Positions 33,148 to 41,277 of a DNA stretch of 64,000 nucleotides are shown one piece after another (within the stretch, counting starts at the first letter, position 1; every line of letters begins with the position of its first letter). Where the stretch lies: NCBI RefSeq assembly GCF_026236535.1, contig NZ_JAHTMW010000002.1, forward strand, positions 434,001 through 498,000. Direction: 5' to 3'. This DNA is from Streptomyces sp. SKN60. GTDB taxonomy: Bacteria > Actinomycetota > Actinomycetes > Streptomycetales > Streptomycetaceae. The notes beneath the pieces were generated by a model. The model made no database searches, was not told where the DNA came from, and saw only the letters and a list, made by a program, of their open reading frames with translations. A program made the translations under genes and the position numbers.

Positions 33148-34566
33148 TCAGGCGGCGACGGGGGCGAGGACCTCGCCGGTGATGGCCTCGGTGACCATGG
33201 CGACCAGGTCGCGGGCGGCGGGCGGGGTGACGGCGTTGCCGAGCATCAGGACACGGGTGCGCTTGTCGTTGGCGAGGAGCCGGTAGTCGGCGGGGAAGGC
33301 CATGGCGGCGGCGTACTCGTGGGGCTCCAGCATCCGGAAGCGGCACTCCTCCACGGAGGAGACCGAGCCGCCGTACAGGGCGCCGTGTCGGTCGACGGTG
33401 GTGACGGTCGGCAGCGGCTGGACGGCGGGGCGGGCGGTGCCGTTGCTGTAGTAGGGCACGACGAGGTCCGGGGCGGTGACGATGCCGTGGTGGTTGCCGG
33501 AGGCGCACACGGTGGCGAGCGGAGCCGAGATCGCGCGGTGCGAGGAGCCGCCACCGCGCAGCTCGACCATGTACGGCGGCAGCGCGAGCCCGGTCTCGTT
33601 CCGCGTGGTGACCGTCCGCAGGGGCGCCGAGGCGGGGGCTGCCTTCTTCCCTTCGCGGCCCTCCACGGGCACGGTGAGCGGCTCGGCGAAGGCGGCGAAT
33701 CCGGCCCGGACGCGGCGCATCGTGTCGGCGGCGAGGGGCCGCTTGCGCTCGCCGATCCGTGTGGCGGGCAGGGTCCAGTCGATCGCCTCGGCGGCGCCGC
33801 GGACGGCGGGCTCCACGGCCTGGTTGCGGCACTCGGTGCGTGGGCAGCGCCAGAGGTACTGAGCGCGCTGTCCGTAGCGGCCCCAGCGGCGGTCCGGGCG
33901 CTTGAACGCCTGGATGGCCTGGACACGGCCGTGGGTGGGGCAGTCGGCGTAGGGGCGGGTCCACTTGGCGAAGTCGGGGGCGCGCTCCCCCTTGCGCCAC
34001 AGCACCACGTACATCCGGTCCCTCGACTGCGGGGCGGGTGGGCCGTAGGCGGCGGCGTGCATGGAGTTGAGCCAGACGATGTGGTGCTCGTAGCCCCACG
34101 CGTGCAGGGTTCGCAGCCACGCGTCGAAGGCGGCGCCGGGGGCCTGCTCGGGGCCCCACCAGTAGGCGTCCACAACGTTCTCCACGATGATCGCCCGGTA
34201 CTGATGGACCTCTGCGAAGCGGGGGACGTCGTGCATGGTGGCGCGGGAGCGGACGGCGGTCTCATCGGTGCCGTCCTCGGCGAACAGACCGTCGGAGTGG
34301 GCGCCGTGCCCGCGCCGGCGGCCCTTGGCGATGGAGTGGTTGGTGCACTCCGGGGAGGCCCACAGGATGTCCGTGCGCGGGTATCGGCGGGGCTCGACCT
34401 GGGAGAGGTCGGCGCAGTCGTGGTCCGCGTCGGGGTGGTTGGCCTGATGGGTGTCGACGGCATGGCGGGCGTGGTTGGCGGCCATGCGCACCTTCACCCC
34501 AGACACGGCGATCGCGCCAGTGGACGAACCGCCAGCGCCGCAGAACAGATCGGTCAGGGTCAGCAA
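33148..34566 (-). CDS. DNA (cytosine-5) methyltransferase, orphan
   Basis: This 472-residue enzyme would transfer a methyl group from SAM to cytosine C5 in DNA. Motif I is LTDLFCGAGGSSTG, the catalytic motif IV is ASPECTNHS (Cys74 within PEC rather than the usual PPCQ), motif VI is IIVENV, motif VIII QSRDRMYVV, and motif X GNAVTPPAA. A Cys-containing target-recognition region lies between. TTG 34566 is the likely start: AGGAG stands 7 nt before it and no other start preserves motif I. No cognate endonuclease gene is nearby, so it is an orphan that may hide the element from host restriction. Each side of the gene carries a copy of the same 48-bp leader. Confidence 0.92.
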   Translation of the reverse strand: MLTLTDLFCGAGGSSTGAIAVSGVKVRMAANHARHAVDTHQANHPDADHDCADLSQVEPRRYPRTDILWASPECTNHSIAKGRRRGHGAHSDGLFAEDGTDETAVRSRATMHDVPRFAEVHQYRAIIVENVVDAYWWGPEQAPGAAFDAWLRTLHAWGYEHHIVWLNSMHAAAYGPPAPQSRDRMYVVLWRKGERAPDFAKWTRPYADCPTHGRVQAIQAFKRPDRRWGRYGQRAQYLWRCPRTECRNQAVEPAVRGAAEAIDWTLPATRIGERKRPLAADTMRRVRAGFAAFAEPLTVPVEGREGKKAAPASAPLRTVTTRNETGLALPPYMVELRGGGSSHRAISAPLATVCASGNHHGIVTAPDLVVPYYSNGTARPAVQPLPTVTTVDRHGALYGGSVSSVEECRFRMLEPHEYAAAMAFPADYRLLANDKRTRVLMLGNAVTPPAARDLVAMVTEAITGEVLAPVAA

Positions 34567-34583
34567 GACAAGGCTCCTGCCTG

Positions 34584-34631
34584 TGTCGATGGGACGGAGA
34601 GCCGGGGCGGCCGCGGTTCTTTGGCGAGATG
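34584..34631. repeat. 48-bp direct repeat (copy 2) before the methyltransferase start
   Basis: This is identical to 33080-33127. It lies 18 bp upstream of the TTG start of the methyltransferase and just after the small membrane-protein gene. The hairpin of copy 1 is only partly conserved here (GGGCGGCCG against CGGCCAGCCC). The same distance to the next start in both copies points to a duplicated leader. Confidence 0.8.
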
Positions 34632-34648
34632 ACGGCCAGCCCGACGGG

Positions 34649-34837
34649 TCAGAGGTTGGAGAGGGCGTCGATGACGCTGTCGGTGAGCTGGTTGATGGGG
34701 GTGGCGGCGCCGGTGGAGGCGAGGAAGAAGCCGAAGCCGACGGCGATGAACGCGGCCCCGTAGGTGAGGCTTCCGGAGCGCAGGAGGAAGAACAGGACGA
34801 GCGCGAAGAGGGCAACGAGCGAGACGGTTATGACCAC
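34649..34837 (-). CDS. Small membrane protein of the AICE
   Basis: This 62-residue protein has two hydrophobic helices (VITVSLVALFALVLFFLL and YGAAFIAVGFGFFLAST) and a short polar tail. GTG 34837 has AGGAG 8 nt upstream. Tiny two-helix membrane proteins are regular members of AICE transfer/spread modules, where they are thought to help intramycelial spread, but no specific family is recognised. Confidence 0.72.
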   Translation of the reverse strand: MVITVSLVALFALVLFFLLRSGSLTYGAAFIAVGFGFFLASTGAATPINQLTDSVIDALSNL

Positions 34838-34867
34838 GGCGGAGCTCCTGTCGAGGGCGGGGGATGG

Positions 34868-35224
34868 TCAGCGATGCTTGCGGCGGATCAGGTCCCGGCA
34901 GGTGCCGGGAAGGTCGTCGACCCAGTCCCAGTCGTCGAGCGTGAGCCCGTACCTGGCGCCGGCCGCGAGGACCAGGACGAGCAGGTCGTACGCCTCGTCG
35001 AGCTCGGCGGCCGTGGGCGGCGTGCCGCCCCGGCGCACGGCGGCGATGCGCTGGGCGAGGTTCCGGCCCCTGGAGTCGGTCCTGCCGCGCACGGCGGCGT
35101 CGACGGCGTTGCGGGTCTCGGCCTCGGTCAGGAGCTCGTCGATGACCCGGTCCGCCCACTCGTGGGTGCGGTGCTCGGACTCGGACTCGGCGCGGATCTG
35201 CCGGATGCGGGTGCGCGAGATCAC
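34868..35224 (-). CDS. Hypothetical AICE protein
   Basis: This is a 118-residue soluble, mostly helical protein (RIRQIRAESESEHRTHEWADRV; EAYDLLVLVLAAGARYG). GTG 35224 overlaps the stop of the upstream DUF6197-like gene, so the pair is co-translated. No motif is recognised; the acidic helical C-terminal part could mediate protein contacts. Confidence 0.65.
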   Translation of the reverse strand: MISRTRIRQIRAESESEHRTHEWADRVIDELLTEAETRNAVDAAVRGRTDSRGRNLAQRIAAVRRGGTPPTAAELDEAYDLLVLVLAAGARYGLTLDDWDWVDDLPGTCRDLIRRKHR

Positions 35225-35808
35225 GTGTGGGCCTCCTGGCGGGCGTTGTGGGCGGCGGTGCGGACGAGGGCGATGACCTCGGTCCGGGTGCGGCCGGTGG
35301 CGTCGTTCCAGCGGTGGTAGGGCTCGGTGATTCCCCGGGCGGCGAGGACGGTCTGGATGCGGTGGCCGGCGGCGAGGGCGGTGGTCTCGTCGCCGTAGCC
35401 GAGGCGGAACAGGACGGCCTGGGCGCCGAGGATGCAGCGGCGGCCCGAGGCGGAGCGCAGGGCGCCGCGGTGCCAGCCGTAGCGCTCGATGACGAGCGCG
35501 GTGAGTTCCAGGTGCTCGGCGACGCTGATCTGCCGTCCGCCGCCGTGGAGCTGACGGAGCAGCGGGAAGTTCAGGACCCAGTCGGGCAGGATCCGCAGCG
35601 CGCGGGCCGGGGCCGTCAGGACCGGCGCGGCCGGGGCGGTGCCGAGGGCCTCGGCGACGAGTTCGGCGGTGGTCTTGGTGACGAGCGGGTGGGCGGTCGT
35701 GCGGACGCGGGCGGTGAGGTACTGCTCGATCTCGCGGACCAGGGGCGCGGCCTCGGCGTCGAAGTCCGGGGCCGGGACGGCGGTGATAGTGAGGGTCTGG
35801 GCGGTCAC
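35221..35808 (-). CDS. DUF6197-like AICE protein
   Basis: This 195-residue protein begins with a polar N-terminus; the C-terminal half shows the pattern of the DUF6197 family, with a Trp-containing helix followed by GRRCILGAQAVLFRLG and a final YHRWNDATGRTRTEVIALVRTAA. Function unknown; the family is found on actinobacterial chromosomes and mobile elements. GTG 35808 follows AAGGAGTC. It lies between the clt-like array and the methyltransferase module. Confidence 0.7.
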   Translation of the reverse strand: MTAQTLTITAVPAPDFDAEAAPLVREIEQYLTARVRTTAHPLVTKTTAELVAEALGTAPAAPVLTAPARALRILPDWVLNFPLLRQLHGGGRQISVAEHLELTALVIERYGWHRGALRSASGRRCILGAQAVLFRLGYGDETTALAAGHRIQTVLAARGITEPYHRWNDATGRTRTEVIALVRTAAHNARQEAHT

Positions 35809-35847
35809 GTGCCTGACTCCTTATGTACCGGTTTGAGCTAGGGCAGA

Positions 35848-36030
35848 GACCCGGACAGAGCCCGGACGGCTCCGCATTCATGCAGGTCAGAGCAGCGGAC
35901 GACTCGGACGGATCCGGGCCCGACCCGGACGCGGGTGTCCGGGTCGGGGGCCTGGCGGCCGGGTCGGAGCCCAGTCCGCCAGGGGGTATACCGGGTCAAT
36001 CCGGGCGTCTGTCCGGGTTGTGTCCGGGTC
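35848..36030. repeat. GACCCGGA repeat cluster, putative clt (cis-acting locus of transfer)
   Basis: Within 183 bp directly after traB there are two perfect GACCCGGA (35848-35855, 35922-35929) and two perfect reverse copies TCCGGGTC (35938-35945, 36023-36030), plus several one-mismatch copies (35901, 35913, 35958, 35990, 36012). The 8-mer GACCCGGA is, to my knowledge, the TraB recognition sequence described for plasmid pSVH1, and clt loci lie beside traB. The two forward copies are left of the two reverse copies, so they point at each other. Confidence 0.75.
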
Positions 36031-36034
36031 GGAA

Positions 36035-38344
36035 TCAGGCGGTGAGCCCGAATCGGCCGGTGGCGGCGGCCTCGACGCGGGCGAGCGGGTAGCCGGTGAG
36101 ACGCGAGCCCTTCTCGCCCCAGGGGCGCTTGGCCTTCTCCTCGTCGGTGCGGACGATCAGGGCGCCGAGCTTCTCGGCGGTGACCGTGTGGCCAGCGGCC
36201 TTGAGCTCGTCGACGAGGAGCTGTCCGGGCAGCCACTCGGTCGGGCCGTCCTGGTTGGCGTGGGCGGCGAAGGTGTCGAGGACGGCGGCCAGAAGCAGTG
36301 CGTCCTCGTCGCCCTGGGCGCGGAGCTGGTCGACGAGCGCCATCGGCGCGCTCGGCAGGGTTCCGGCCGCACGGCGCCACTCGGTCGCGCGGGCGAGGAG
36401 CTCCTCGACCTGCTCGTCGGTGTAGTAGTCGGCGCGGACCATGGTCGGGTTGGTGCCCTCGGCCCACAGCAGGCCGGCGCCCCGCATCTCGGACTGGATC
36501 GCCTTGGCCGAGTAGCCGGACGCGGCGGCACCCTTGCCGAGGATCGTGTCCGAGGCCTCAGGGGTGGTGCAGCGCAGTGCCCACCTGATGGAGAGCAGGT
36601 CCCGCAGGCTGGTGTCGATGACGTCGGAGCCGGGCTTCTGGGTCGCGCAGAAGGTGATGATCCCGGCCGCCCGCCCACGGGAGACGAGGTTGCGGAGGAG
36701 CTTGGTGATCTTCTTCCCGTACTCCTCGTCGGTCGTGTAGAACATGAGCTCGTCGACCCAGATGAGCTTCTGCCGCAGCTCCGGGTACTTGGCCGCGAGC
36801 TCCTCGGTGACCTTCCGCTTGCCCAGCTTCTTCAGCAGCGCATAGCGGCGCTTCATGTCCTCGACCTGCTCCTTGAGCAGCTCGTAGAACGCCTCCGGGT
36901 CGGCGTCGCCCTCGAAGCACTCGCAGAGGTGCTCGAACGGCTCAAGGTCGCCACCGCCCTTCCCGTCCGCGAGGACGAGGATGACGCGCGGGTCGAGCGC
37001 AGCCGCGAGCAGGATCGTGTTGCCGGACGCCGACTTGCCGGCGCCGGGCTCGCCGCCGATCAGACCGGAACGCTCCACCACGCTGATGGAGATGGGCAGT
37101 CCGCGCACGTCGGGGCCGATGGAGATCGGGCCCCAGAAGTTCGCGGCCGCGTCCAGCGCGAGGAGCGGGCCGGGGGCGGCCTTCTCGGTGAACGGAAGAT
37201 CGCGCGAGACGTAGAGCTCGATCCGGCCGGACCGGCCGCGCTTGGCGATGGAGACCTGGGCCTCCTCCACGCCGAACGCGGCGGCCAGTTCGTCGGTGGC
37301 GCGGATCGCGCGCTTGGCAGGGATGCCGGGCGGCAGGTCGAGCACGGCGGTCCACGCGCCGCGGGCGTCGAGCATCGGCATCTGCACGACCCGCAGCGAC
37401 TCCTCGGAGCCGATGACCTTCGCCGCACGGAACGCCTGGTCGAGCATCGGGGCGCTCATGCGGTCGCCGTCGCCGAGCGAGCGCCAGTCGGTCGTCCAGT
37501 CGGCGTCCTCGTCGTACGGCTTGCGGCCGAGGAACGCGCCCCCGGCGAACGTGGAGAGCAGGCCGGCCGCGAGGCCGAGGCCGCCGCCCATGACGTAGCC
37601 GCCGCCGATCGCCGCCATGGGCGGGCCGTAGGCGACACCGGCACGGAGGTTGCGGGCGCGGTTGCGGTCCTTCTTCGCCTTCTTGTGCAGCGCGACGGCC
37701 TCCTCGGCGGCCTTCGTCGCACGCTCGGCCGCCTTCATCGCGAGTTCCTTCTTGGTGCCGAGGATGCGCGGGGTGAAGCGGGCCGAACGGGCCGCGAGCT
37801 TGGCCTCACGCGTGAGGACGTGGGCGGTGTGGGCGGCGGACTGCACGCGGACGCCCTCGAAGCCGACGACCCACTCATGCGTGCGGCGGGTGCCGCGGCC
37901 GAACTGGCGGACGTGGCCGCGCTGGGTGGGCTGGCGGCGGACCCAGCGGCGGAAGTCCCGCCGGCGGGCCCGGGCGAAGACCCCAGCCCACGCGGCCCAG
38001 CCCTCGGCCGAGTGCATCCACACAGGGATCAACGGGGCGTCGGCGTCGAAGTCGTCCAGGTCGACCTTCTCCACCTTCCCGGTCGCGACCGGGGCGGGGG
38101 CGGTGGTCTCTTCCAGGACGACGCGGGCGGTGTCGAGGACGACGGTGCGGTCGTCCGGTCCGGTGACGGCCGGCGCCACGGTCGGCATCGGCGGGAAGGC
38201 GGTGGCACTGTCGTCCCAGTCCGACCATTCGCTGTCCGCCGGGGCGGGGGCGGCGGGCCGGAGGAAGGTGACGGTCGCGATCGTCGGCTCGGTGGGGGTG
38301 GCCGGGGTGGAGGGGGTGCGCGTTTCGGCGGAGTGCTCGGTCAT
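36035..38344 (-). CDS. traB: TraB-type conjugative DNA translocase (FtsK/SpoIIIE family)
   Basis: This 769-residue protein is the single transfer protein expected of an AICE: a hexameric motor that pumps double-stranded DNA between hyphae. A variable acidic N-terminus is followed by charged helices (125-235), hydrophobic segments at about 237-272 (a Gly-rich membrane region), then the motor: Walker A GGEPGAGKS at 430-438, Walker B LIWVDE at 527-532, and FCATQKPGSDVI. The last 80 residues form a winged-helix-like domain, where TraB proteins read their recognition sequences; a matching repeat array lies immediately downstream. ATG 38344 follows AGGAGG. Confidence 0.92.
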   Translation of the reverse strand: MTEHSAETRTPSTPATPTEPTIATVTFLRPAAPAPADSEWSDWDDSATAFPPMPTVAPAVTGPDDRTVVLDTARVVLEETTAPAPVATGKVEKVDLDDFDADAPLIPVWMHSAEGWAAWAGVFARARRRDFRRWVRRQPTQRGHVRQFGRGTRRTHEWVVGFEGVRVQSAAHTAHVLTREAKLAARSARFTPRILGTKKELAMKAAERATKAAEEAVALHKKAKKDRNRARNLRAGVAYGPPMAAIGGGYVMGGGLGLAAGLLSTFAGGAFLGRKPYDEDADWTTDWRSLGDGDRMSAPMLDQAFRAAKVIGSEESLRVVQMPMLDARGAWTAVLDLPPGIPAKRAIRATDELAAAFGVEEAQVSIAKRGRSGRIELYVSRDLPFTEKAAPGPLLALDAAANFWGPISIGPDVRGLPISISVVERSGLIGGEPGAGKSASGNTILLAAALDPRVILVLADGKGGGDLEPFEHLCECFEGDADPEAFYELLKEQVEDMKRRYALLKKLGKRKVTEELAAKYPELRQKLIWVDELMFYTTDEEYGKKITKLLRNLVSRGRAAGIITFCATQKPGSDVIDTSLRDLLSIRWALRCTTPEASDTILGKGAAASGYSAKAIQSEMRGAGLLWAEGTNPTMVRADYYTDEQVEELLARATEWRRAAGTLPSAPMALVDQLRAQGDEDALLLAAVLDTFAAHANQDGPTEWLPGQLLVDELKAAGHTVTAEKLGALIVRTDEEKAKRPWGEKGSRLTGYPLARVEAAATGRFGLTA

Positions 38345-38426
38345 GCTTGCTGTGCCTCCTGGTGAGGTAGCGGGGCCCGGCCGGTGCTGCCAGGCGAGGG
38401 CCGGGCCCCGCGTACTGCGGTGTGGG

Positions 38427-38750
38427 TCAGGCGCAGAGGAAGGGGCCCGTCACGTGGCGGGCGCCGGTGGAGTCGATGAGCCAGACCTCGGGGGTGTCCT
38501 CGAAGCGGACGCGGTAGCCGCGGGTCGTGGTCCGCTCGATGCTCCGCCGGTCGCGCAGCGCGCGGGTGACGGCGTCCTGGGGCGAGCGGGCGCCCTCGAC
38601 CAGGACGGTGCGGATGCCGGACGGGGCGACCGGCCAGGTGACGGTGTGCGCGGGGACCGCGCGGGTGACGTTCGGGTCGGCGGTGTCGGCGGCGGCGACG
38701 TTCTCGGTGACGAACTGCGGGTCGAGCGGCTTGCGGCTGAACAGACCCAT
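38427..38750 (-). CDS. Hypothetical protein upstream of traB
   Basis: This is a 107-residue protein beginning MGLFSRKPLDPQFV, with a compact beta-rich region (TVLVEGARSPQDAVTRALRDRR; GYRVRFEDTPEVWLIDSTGA). No membrane segment or known domain. ATG 38750 has GGGAGAG upstream. It is transcribed between the spread-protein genes and traB and may assist transfer; function unknown. Confidence 0.7.
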   Translation of the reverse strand: MGLFSRKPLDPQFVTENVAAADTADPNVTRAVPAHTVTWPVAPSGIRTVLVEGARSPQDAVTRALRDRRSIERTTTRGYRVRFEDTPEVWLIDSTGARHVTGPFLCA

Positions 38751-38782
38751 GACGGGCTCTCCCTCGCATTCGGTGGGGTGGT

Positions 38783-39979
38783 TCAGGCGACGTGCAGGCG
38801 GCGCTGTTCGATGACGAGGTCGCGGAGCTTGAGCGCGTCCTCGCGGCGGATCTGGAGCTTCTTCGCCAGGCCCGAGGCGGAGATCTGCTTGCCCTCGGCG
38901 ACAAGCTCGGCGGCCGCGCTCAGGGCGTCCGGAAGAAGCTCGTTCAGCTCGTTCTCAGACCGTCCCCGGGCGGGCGTCTCGCGGGGCTTTTCGATGGGGG
39001 GTTCGGGGGTGTTCGACCCAATTCCCGCTTGGGCTGCGGGCGTCTGGGTCAGTTCGGCGAAGGGGTTGAGCCGGGCGGCCTTGAAGCCGGTCTCCAGCAG
39101 TTCCTCGCGGACGTTGTCGCCGAGCTCGAACGCCGCCCCGAGAGACAGCACCGCTTCCGTCGCGGTGGCGTAGAGCTGAGCAGACAGGCCGGGCTCGGCG
39201 CCGGTGTGGATCCGCCACGCGGCCGCGAACGCCGACTCGTCGTCCAGGACGCCGAACGGCAGCGCGGCCTGAAGCTTCACCGCCTGCTCGACGATCTGCG
39301 GGTGGTGCTTGCGCCGGGCGGCCACGTGCCGGGCCCGGTCCTTCTCGGCCTTCTTCTCGGCCTTGGTCTTGCCGTGGGAGCCGTGGGTCTTCAGGTCCCA
39401 GATGTAGATCGCGAACAGCGAGGAGGCGCCGAGGACGAACGCGACCCACGGGTGAGCGCGGTATGCCTCCAGGCCGTGCCAGAAGTTCACCGCGGCCGCC
39501 ACAGTGGCGACGGCCCAGGTGCCGATCCGGTACTTGCGCGGCTCGCGGCCGGCGTCCTCGGCCTGCTTGCCCATGAACGTGATCGCCCAGGCGCCGCCCT
39601 CCAGCATCGCGGCGAGCAGGCCGGCCATCGGGGCCGCCACGCTCGCCCCGGTCAGGGCGCCGATCTGGGACAGGATCGCCGGGACGATGGAGGCGACCAT
39701 CACGAACGCCACGAACAGCGTCGCCGGGTTCGCCTTCAGCCACCGCACGAGCTTGGCGCGCTTGGCGGCCGCGGCAGCCCTCTTCGCCTGCTTCTCCGCC
39801 TGCTTGGCCTTGCGGTCGGCCTGCCCCTGGCGCCGCCTCGCGTCGGCGTCCTTGCGCTTCTCCTCGGCCTTCGCGGCCTCGCGCTCCTGCTGGGCCTGGA
39901 GTTCCAGGCGCCTGTCCTCGCGGTCCTGGGCGCGCTCGGCGGCCCGGTCGGCTCGGCGGTCTTCGCGGTAGGTGCTCAT
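38783..39979 (-). CDS. DUF2637/SpdB-like membrane protein
   Basis: This 398-residue protein begins with a long Arg/Lys/Glu/Ala coiled coil (about 5-78), followed by four hydrophobic helices between about 85 and 195 (TLFVAFVMVASIVPAILSQIG, the GASVAAPMAGLLAAMLEGGAW region, and two more), a Lys-rich loop, and a cytoplasmic C-terminal part ending in a helix-turn-helix-like segment (ISASGLAKKLQIRREDALKLR). The four-helix block resembles DUF2637 proteins of Streptomyces plasmids, which include spread (Spd) proteins that help move plasmids through septa of the recipient mycelium. ATG 39979 overlaps the previous stop. Confidence 0.8.
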   Translation of the reverse strand: MSTYREDRRADRAAERAQDREDRRLELQAQQEREAAKAEEKRKDADARRRQGQADRKAKQAEKQAKRAAAAAKRAKLVRWLKANPATLFVAFVMVASIVPAILSQIGALTGASVAAPMAGLLAAMLEGGAWAITFMGKQAEDAGREPRKYRIGTWAVATVAAAVNFWHGLEAYRAHPWVAFVLGASSLFAIYIWDLKTHGSHGKTKAEKKAEKDRARHVAARRKHHPQIVEQAVKLQAALPFGVLDDESAFAAAWRIHTGAEPGLSAQLYATATEAVLSLGAAFELGDNVREELLETGFKAARLNPFAELTQTPAAQAGIGSNTPEPPIEKPRETPARGRSENELNELLPDALSAAAELVAEGKQISASGLAKKLQIRREDALKLRDLVIEQRRLHVA

Positions 39980-40218
39980 CGGGTACCTCCGGCGGGCGTC
40001 GTCGTGATCCCGTACAGGACGTCGGCGAGCTCCTGGCGGAGCTTCGGGGAGACCCGGGCCAGCCGGAACCGGCGGGCGAACCGCTCGTCAACGGCGGTCG
40101 CGGCCCGGGCGATCGTCTCGGTGACCAGACTCAGCAGCGCGACCGCGCCGGCCACCAGGCCGAGCGCGAGCTCCAGAACGGTCAGCACGAACAGCAGGAT
40201 CTGGGCGATGGTCCTCAC
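39976..40218 (-). CDS. Small membrane protein (spread module)
   Basis: This 80-residue protein has one strong N-terminal hydrophobic hairpin (IAQILLFVLTVLELALGLVAGAVALLSLV) followed by a basic amphipathic tail. GTG 40218 overlaps the upstream stop, and its own TGA overlaps the start of the DUF2637-like gene, so it is embedded in the operon. Likely a spread or transfer accessory protein; no family recognised. Confidence 0.75.
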   Translation of the reverse strand: MRTIAQILLFVLTVLELALGLVAGAVALLSLVTETIARAATAVDERFARRFRLARVSPKLRQELADVLYGITTTPAGGTR

Positions 40219-40403
40219 CGCTCCTCACCCGCCTCGGCGAACTCCTCGTAGCGGTCGGCGCGCAGCAGGAGCCGGTCGACGCCGATCACGCCGCACCCGG
40301 CGATCGCACCGACGAGGGTGACGTCCTTGGCGTCGATCGCGATGCCCCAGATCTCGGTCGCGACGCACAGGACCAGCAGGAGCCGGTAGGCGATGGAGTT
40401 CAC
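40215..40403 (-). CDS. Small membrane protein (spread module)
   Basis: This 62-residue protein has two short hydrophobic helices (YRLLLVLCVATEIWGIAI; VTLVGAIAGCGVIGVDRLLL) and an acidic tail. GTG 40403 overlaps the stop of the first operon gene, and its stop overlaps the next GTG. The chain of four-base overlaps is the main evidence that it is translated. Confidence 0.72.
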   Translation of the reverse strand: MNSIAYRLLLVLCVATEIWGIAIDAKDVTLVGAIAGCGVIGVDRLLLRADRYEEFAEAGEER

Positions 40404-40669
40404 GCGGCACCCCGCTCGAAACCGAGGGCGGAGCGGCGGGGGAAGGCGAGCACGCGGGCGCCGAGCAGGCTGCGGTAGTACATGAGGTCCTCGGCGTCGA
40501 CGTCGGTCGCGGCCTCGGCCTCCAGGACGTCGACGATGTCGCGGAGCGCGTCCTGGCCGGCCGCCGAGTCGAACTCCGGCGCCTCGGCCGGGTCGGCGGT
40601 GAAGCCGAGTGCGGCCTCGATCAGCTCGGCCCGAGTAACGATCCTCTGACCAGCAACGATCACGTTCAT
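40400..40669 (-). CDS. First gene of the transfer/replication operon, hypothetical
   Basis: This is an 89-residue soluble, acidic protein (MNVIVAGQRIVTRAELIEAALGF, then a helical stretch of Asp/Glu/Ala and a basic end). ATG 40669 has AAGGAAG upstream. It opens a minus-strand run of genes reaching to int, so transcription should start in the region upstream (40670-41434). No domain is recognised. Confidence 0.7.
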   Translation of the reverse strand: MNVIVAGQRIVTRAELIEAALGFTADPAEAPEFDSAAGQDALRDIVDVLEAEAATDVDAEDLMYYRSLLGARVLAFPRRSALGFERGAA

Positions 40670-40710
40670 GGGTCGTACTTCCTTTCACGGGGTTGGGACG
40701 GCCCGAGCCG

Positions 40711-40738
40711 AGGCCCCGGGTCTAGCCACCCGGGGCCT
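40711..40738. promoter_or_regulatory. 11-bp hairpin in the leader of the transfer operon
   Basis: AGGCCCCGGGT (40711-40721) pairs perfectly with ACCCGGGGCCT (40728-40738) around a 6-nt loop, about 40 bp before the first start codon of the minus-strand operon. It could be an attenuator or 5'-end stabiliser, or a terminator for plus-strand transcription; no T-run. Confidence 0.5.
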
Positions 40739-40915
40739 CTCGCCGTTGGAGCACGTGGGTACTTCCGGCTCCCCTCAACCCCGCCCGTACGCACCCCGCG
40801 AGGGGCCCGGACGGGCGGAGGAGGCAACCGGCCGCAGCACTGCTGCGCAGGTGGCCTGACGTCCGCGAATCACCGGATAGTCCGGTGCGCCGAGGCGGCG
40901 GATCAGGGGGACTCA

Positions 40916-41140
40916 GTGGGCGTGGCCGTCGTGCCGGTCCAGCACGATCGGCGCCCAGAGCCTTCGTTGGTACACATCGACCTCCCGGGCGGCGGGGTGG
41001 GACGTGTTACTCAGACCTCCGATACGCGTGGTGTCCCTCGCCCCGAGGAGGTCTGGTTCTCGGGGGTGATCGGGGCAGGTGCCACGCGGGTCTTAGAGCC
41101 GATGGCGTGTCCCCCTACGGGGTGTGGGGCCCGGTTGTGA
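40916..41140 (+). CDS. Possible small protein in the 765-bp divergent region
   Basis: GTG 40916 has AGGGGGA five bases upstream and opens a 74-codon frame (MGVAVVPVQHDRRPEPSLVH, ending CPPTGCGARL) with no internal anomalies. It has no recognised domain, and other frames here are also open, so it may be chance. The remaining parts of 40670-41434 hold only the hairpin at 40711 and the operator-like palindromes at 41236-41309. Confidence 0.35.
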   Translation: MGVAVVPVQHDRRPEPSLVHIDLPGGGVGRVTQTSDTRGVPRPEEVWFSGVIGAGATRVLEPMACPPTGCGARL

Positions 41141-41235
41141 CGCGGGCCCGGTCTCGGTCGGCTGGTCTCCACTCGCCTCGGCCGGCTCTGTCACGGTCGT
41201 GGTGCTGCGGTGGATCACGCTGTTGAGTTGGGGCA

Positions 41236-41274
41236 CACCAGACCCGGGCCTTCAGGCCCATCTGGTGCGCACCA
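41236..41274. promoter_or_regulatory. Operator-like hairpin and first TGGTGCGCACCA site
   Basis: CACCAGA (41236-41242) pairs with TCTGGTG (41261-41267), and inside it GGGCCT pairs with AGGCCC. The right arm runs into the palindrome TGGTGCGCACCA (41263-41274). A second TGGTGCGCACCA lies 25 bp downstream. This is the pattern of a double operator in front of the HTH regulator gene. Confidence 0.6.
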
Positions 41275-41277
41275 ATA

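Noticed and set aside
33246..34463. Second minus-strand frame inside the methyltransferase
   Set aside because: Pro/Thr/Arg-rich translation without motifs; the methyltransferase frame contains all C5 motifs in order.
36020..38365. Long plus-strand frame opposite traB
   Set aside because: The minus frame has Walker A/B motifs and a ribosome-binding site; the plus frame is Gly/Arg/Ala-rich shadow.
40885..41226. 113-codon plus frame in the AICE control region
   Set aside because: Gly/Arg/Ser-rich translation, no ribosome-binding site, overlaps a better supported small frame and runs toward the operator palindromes.
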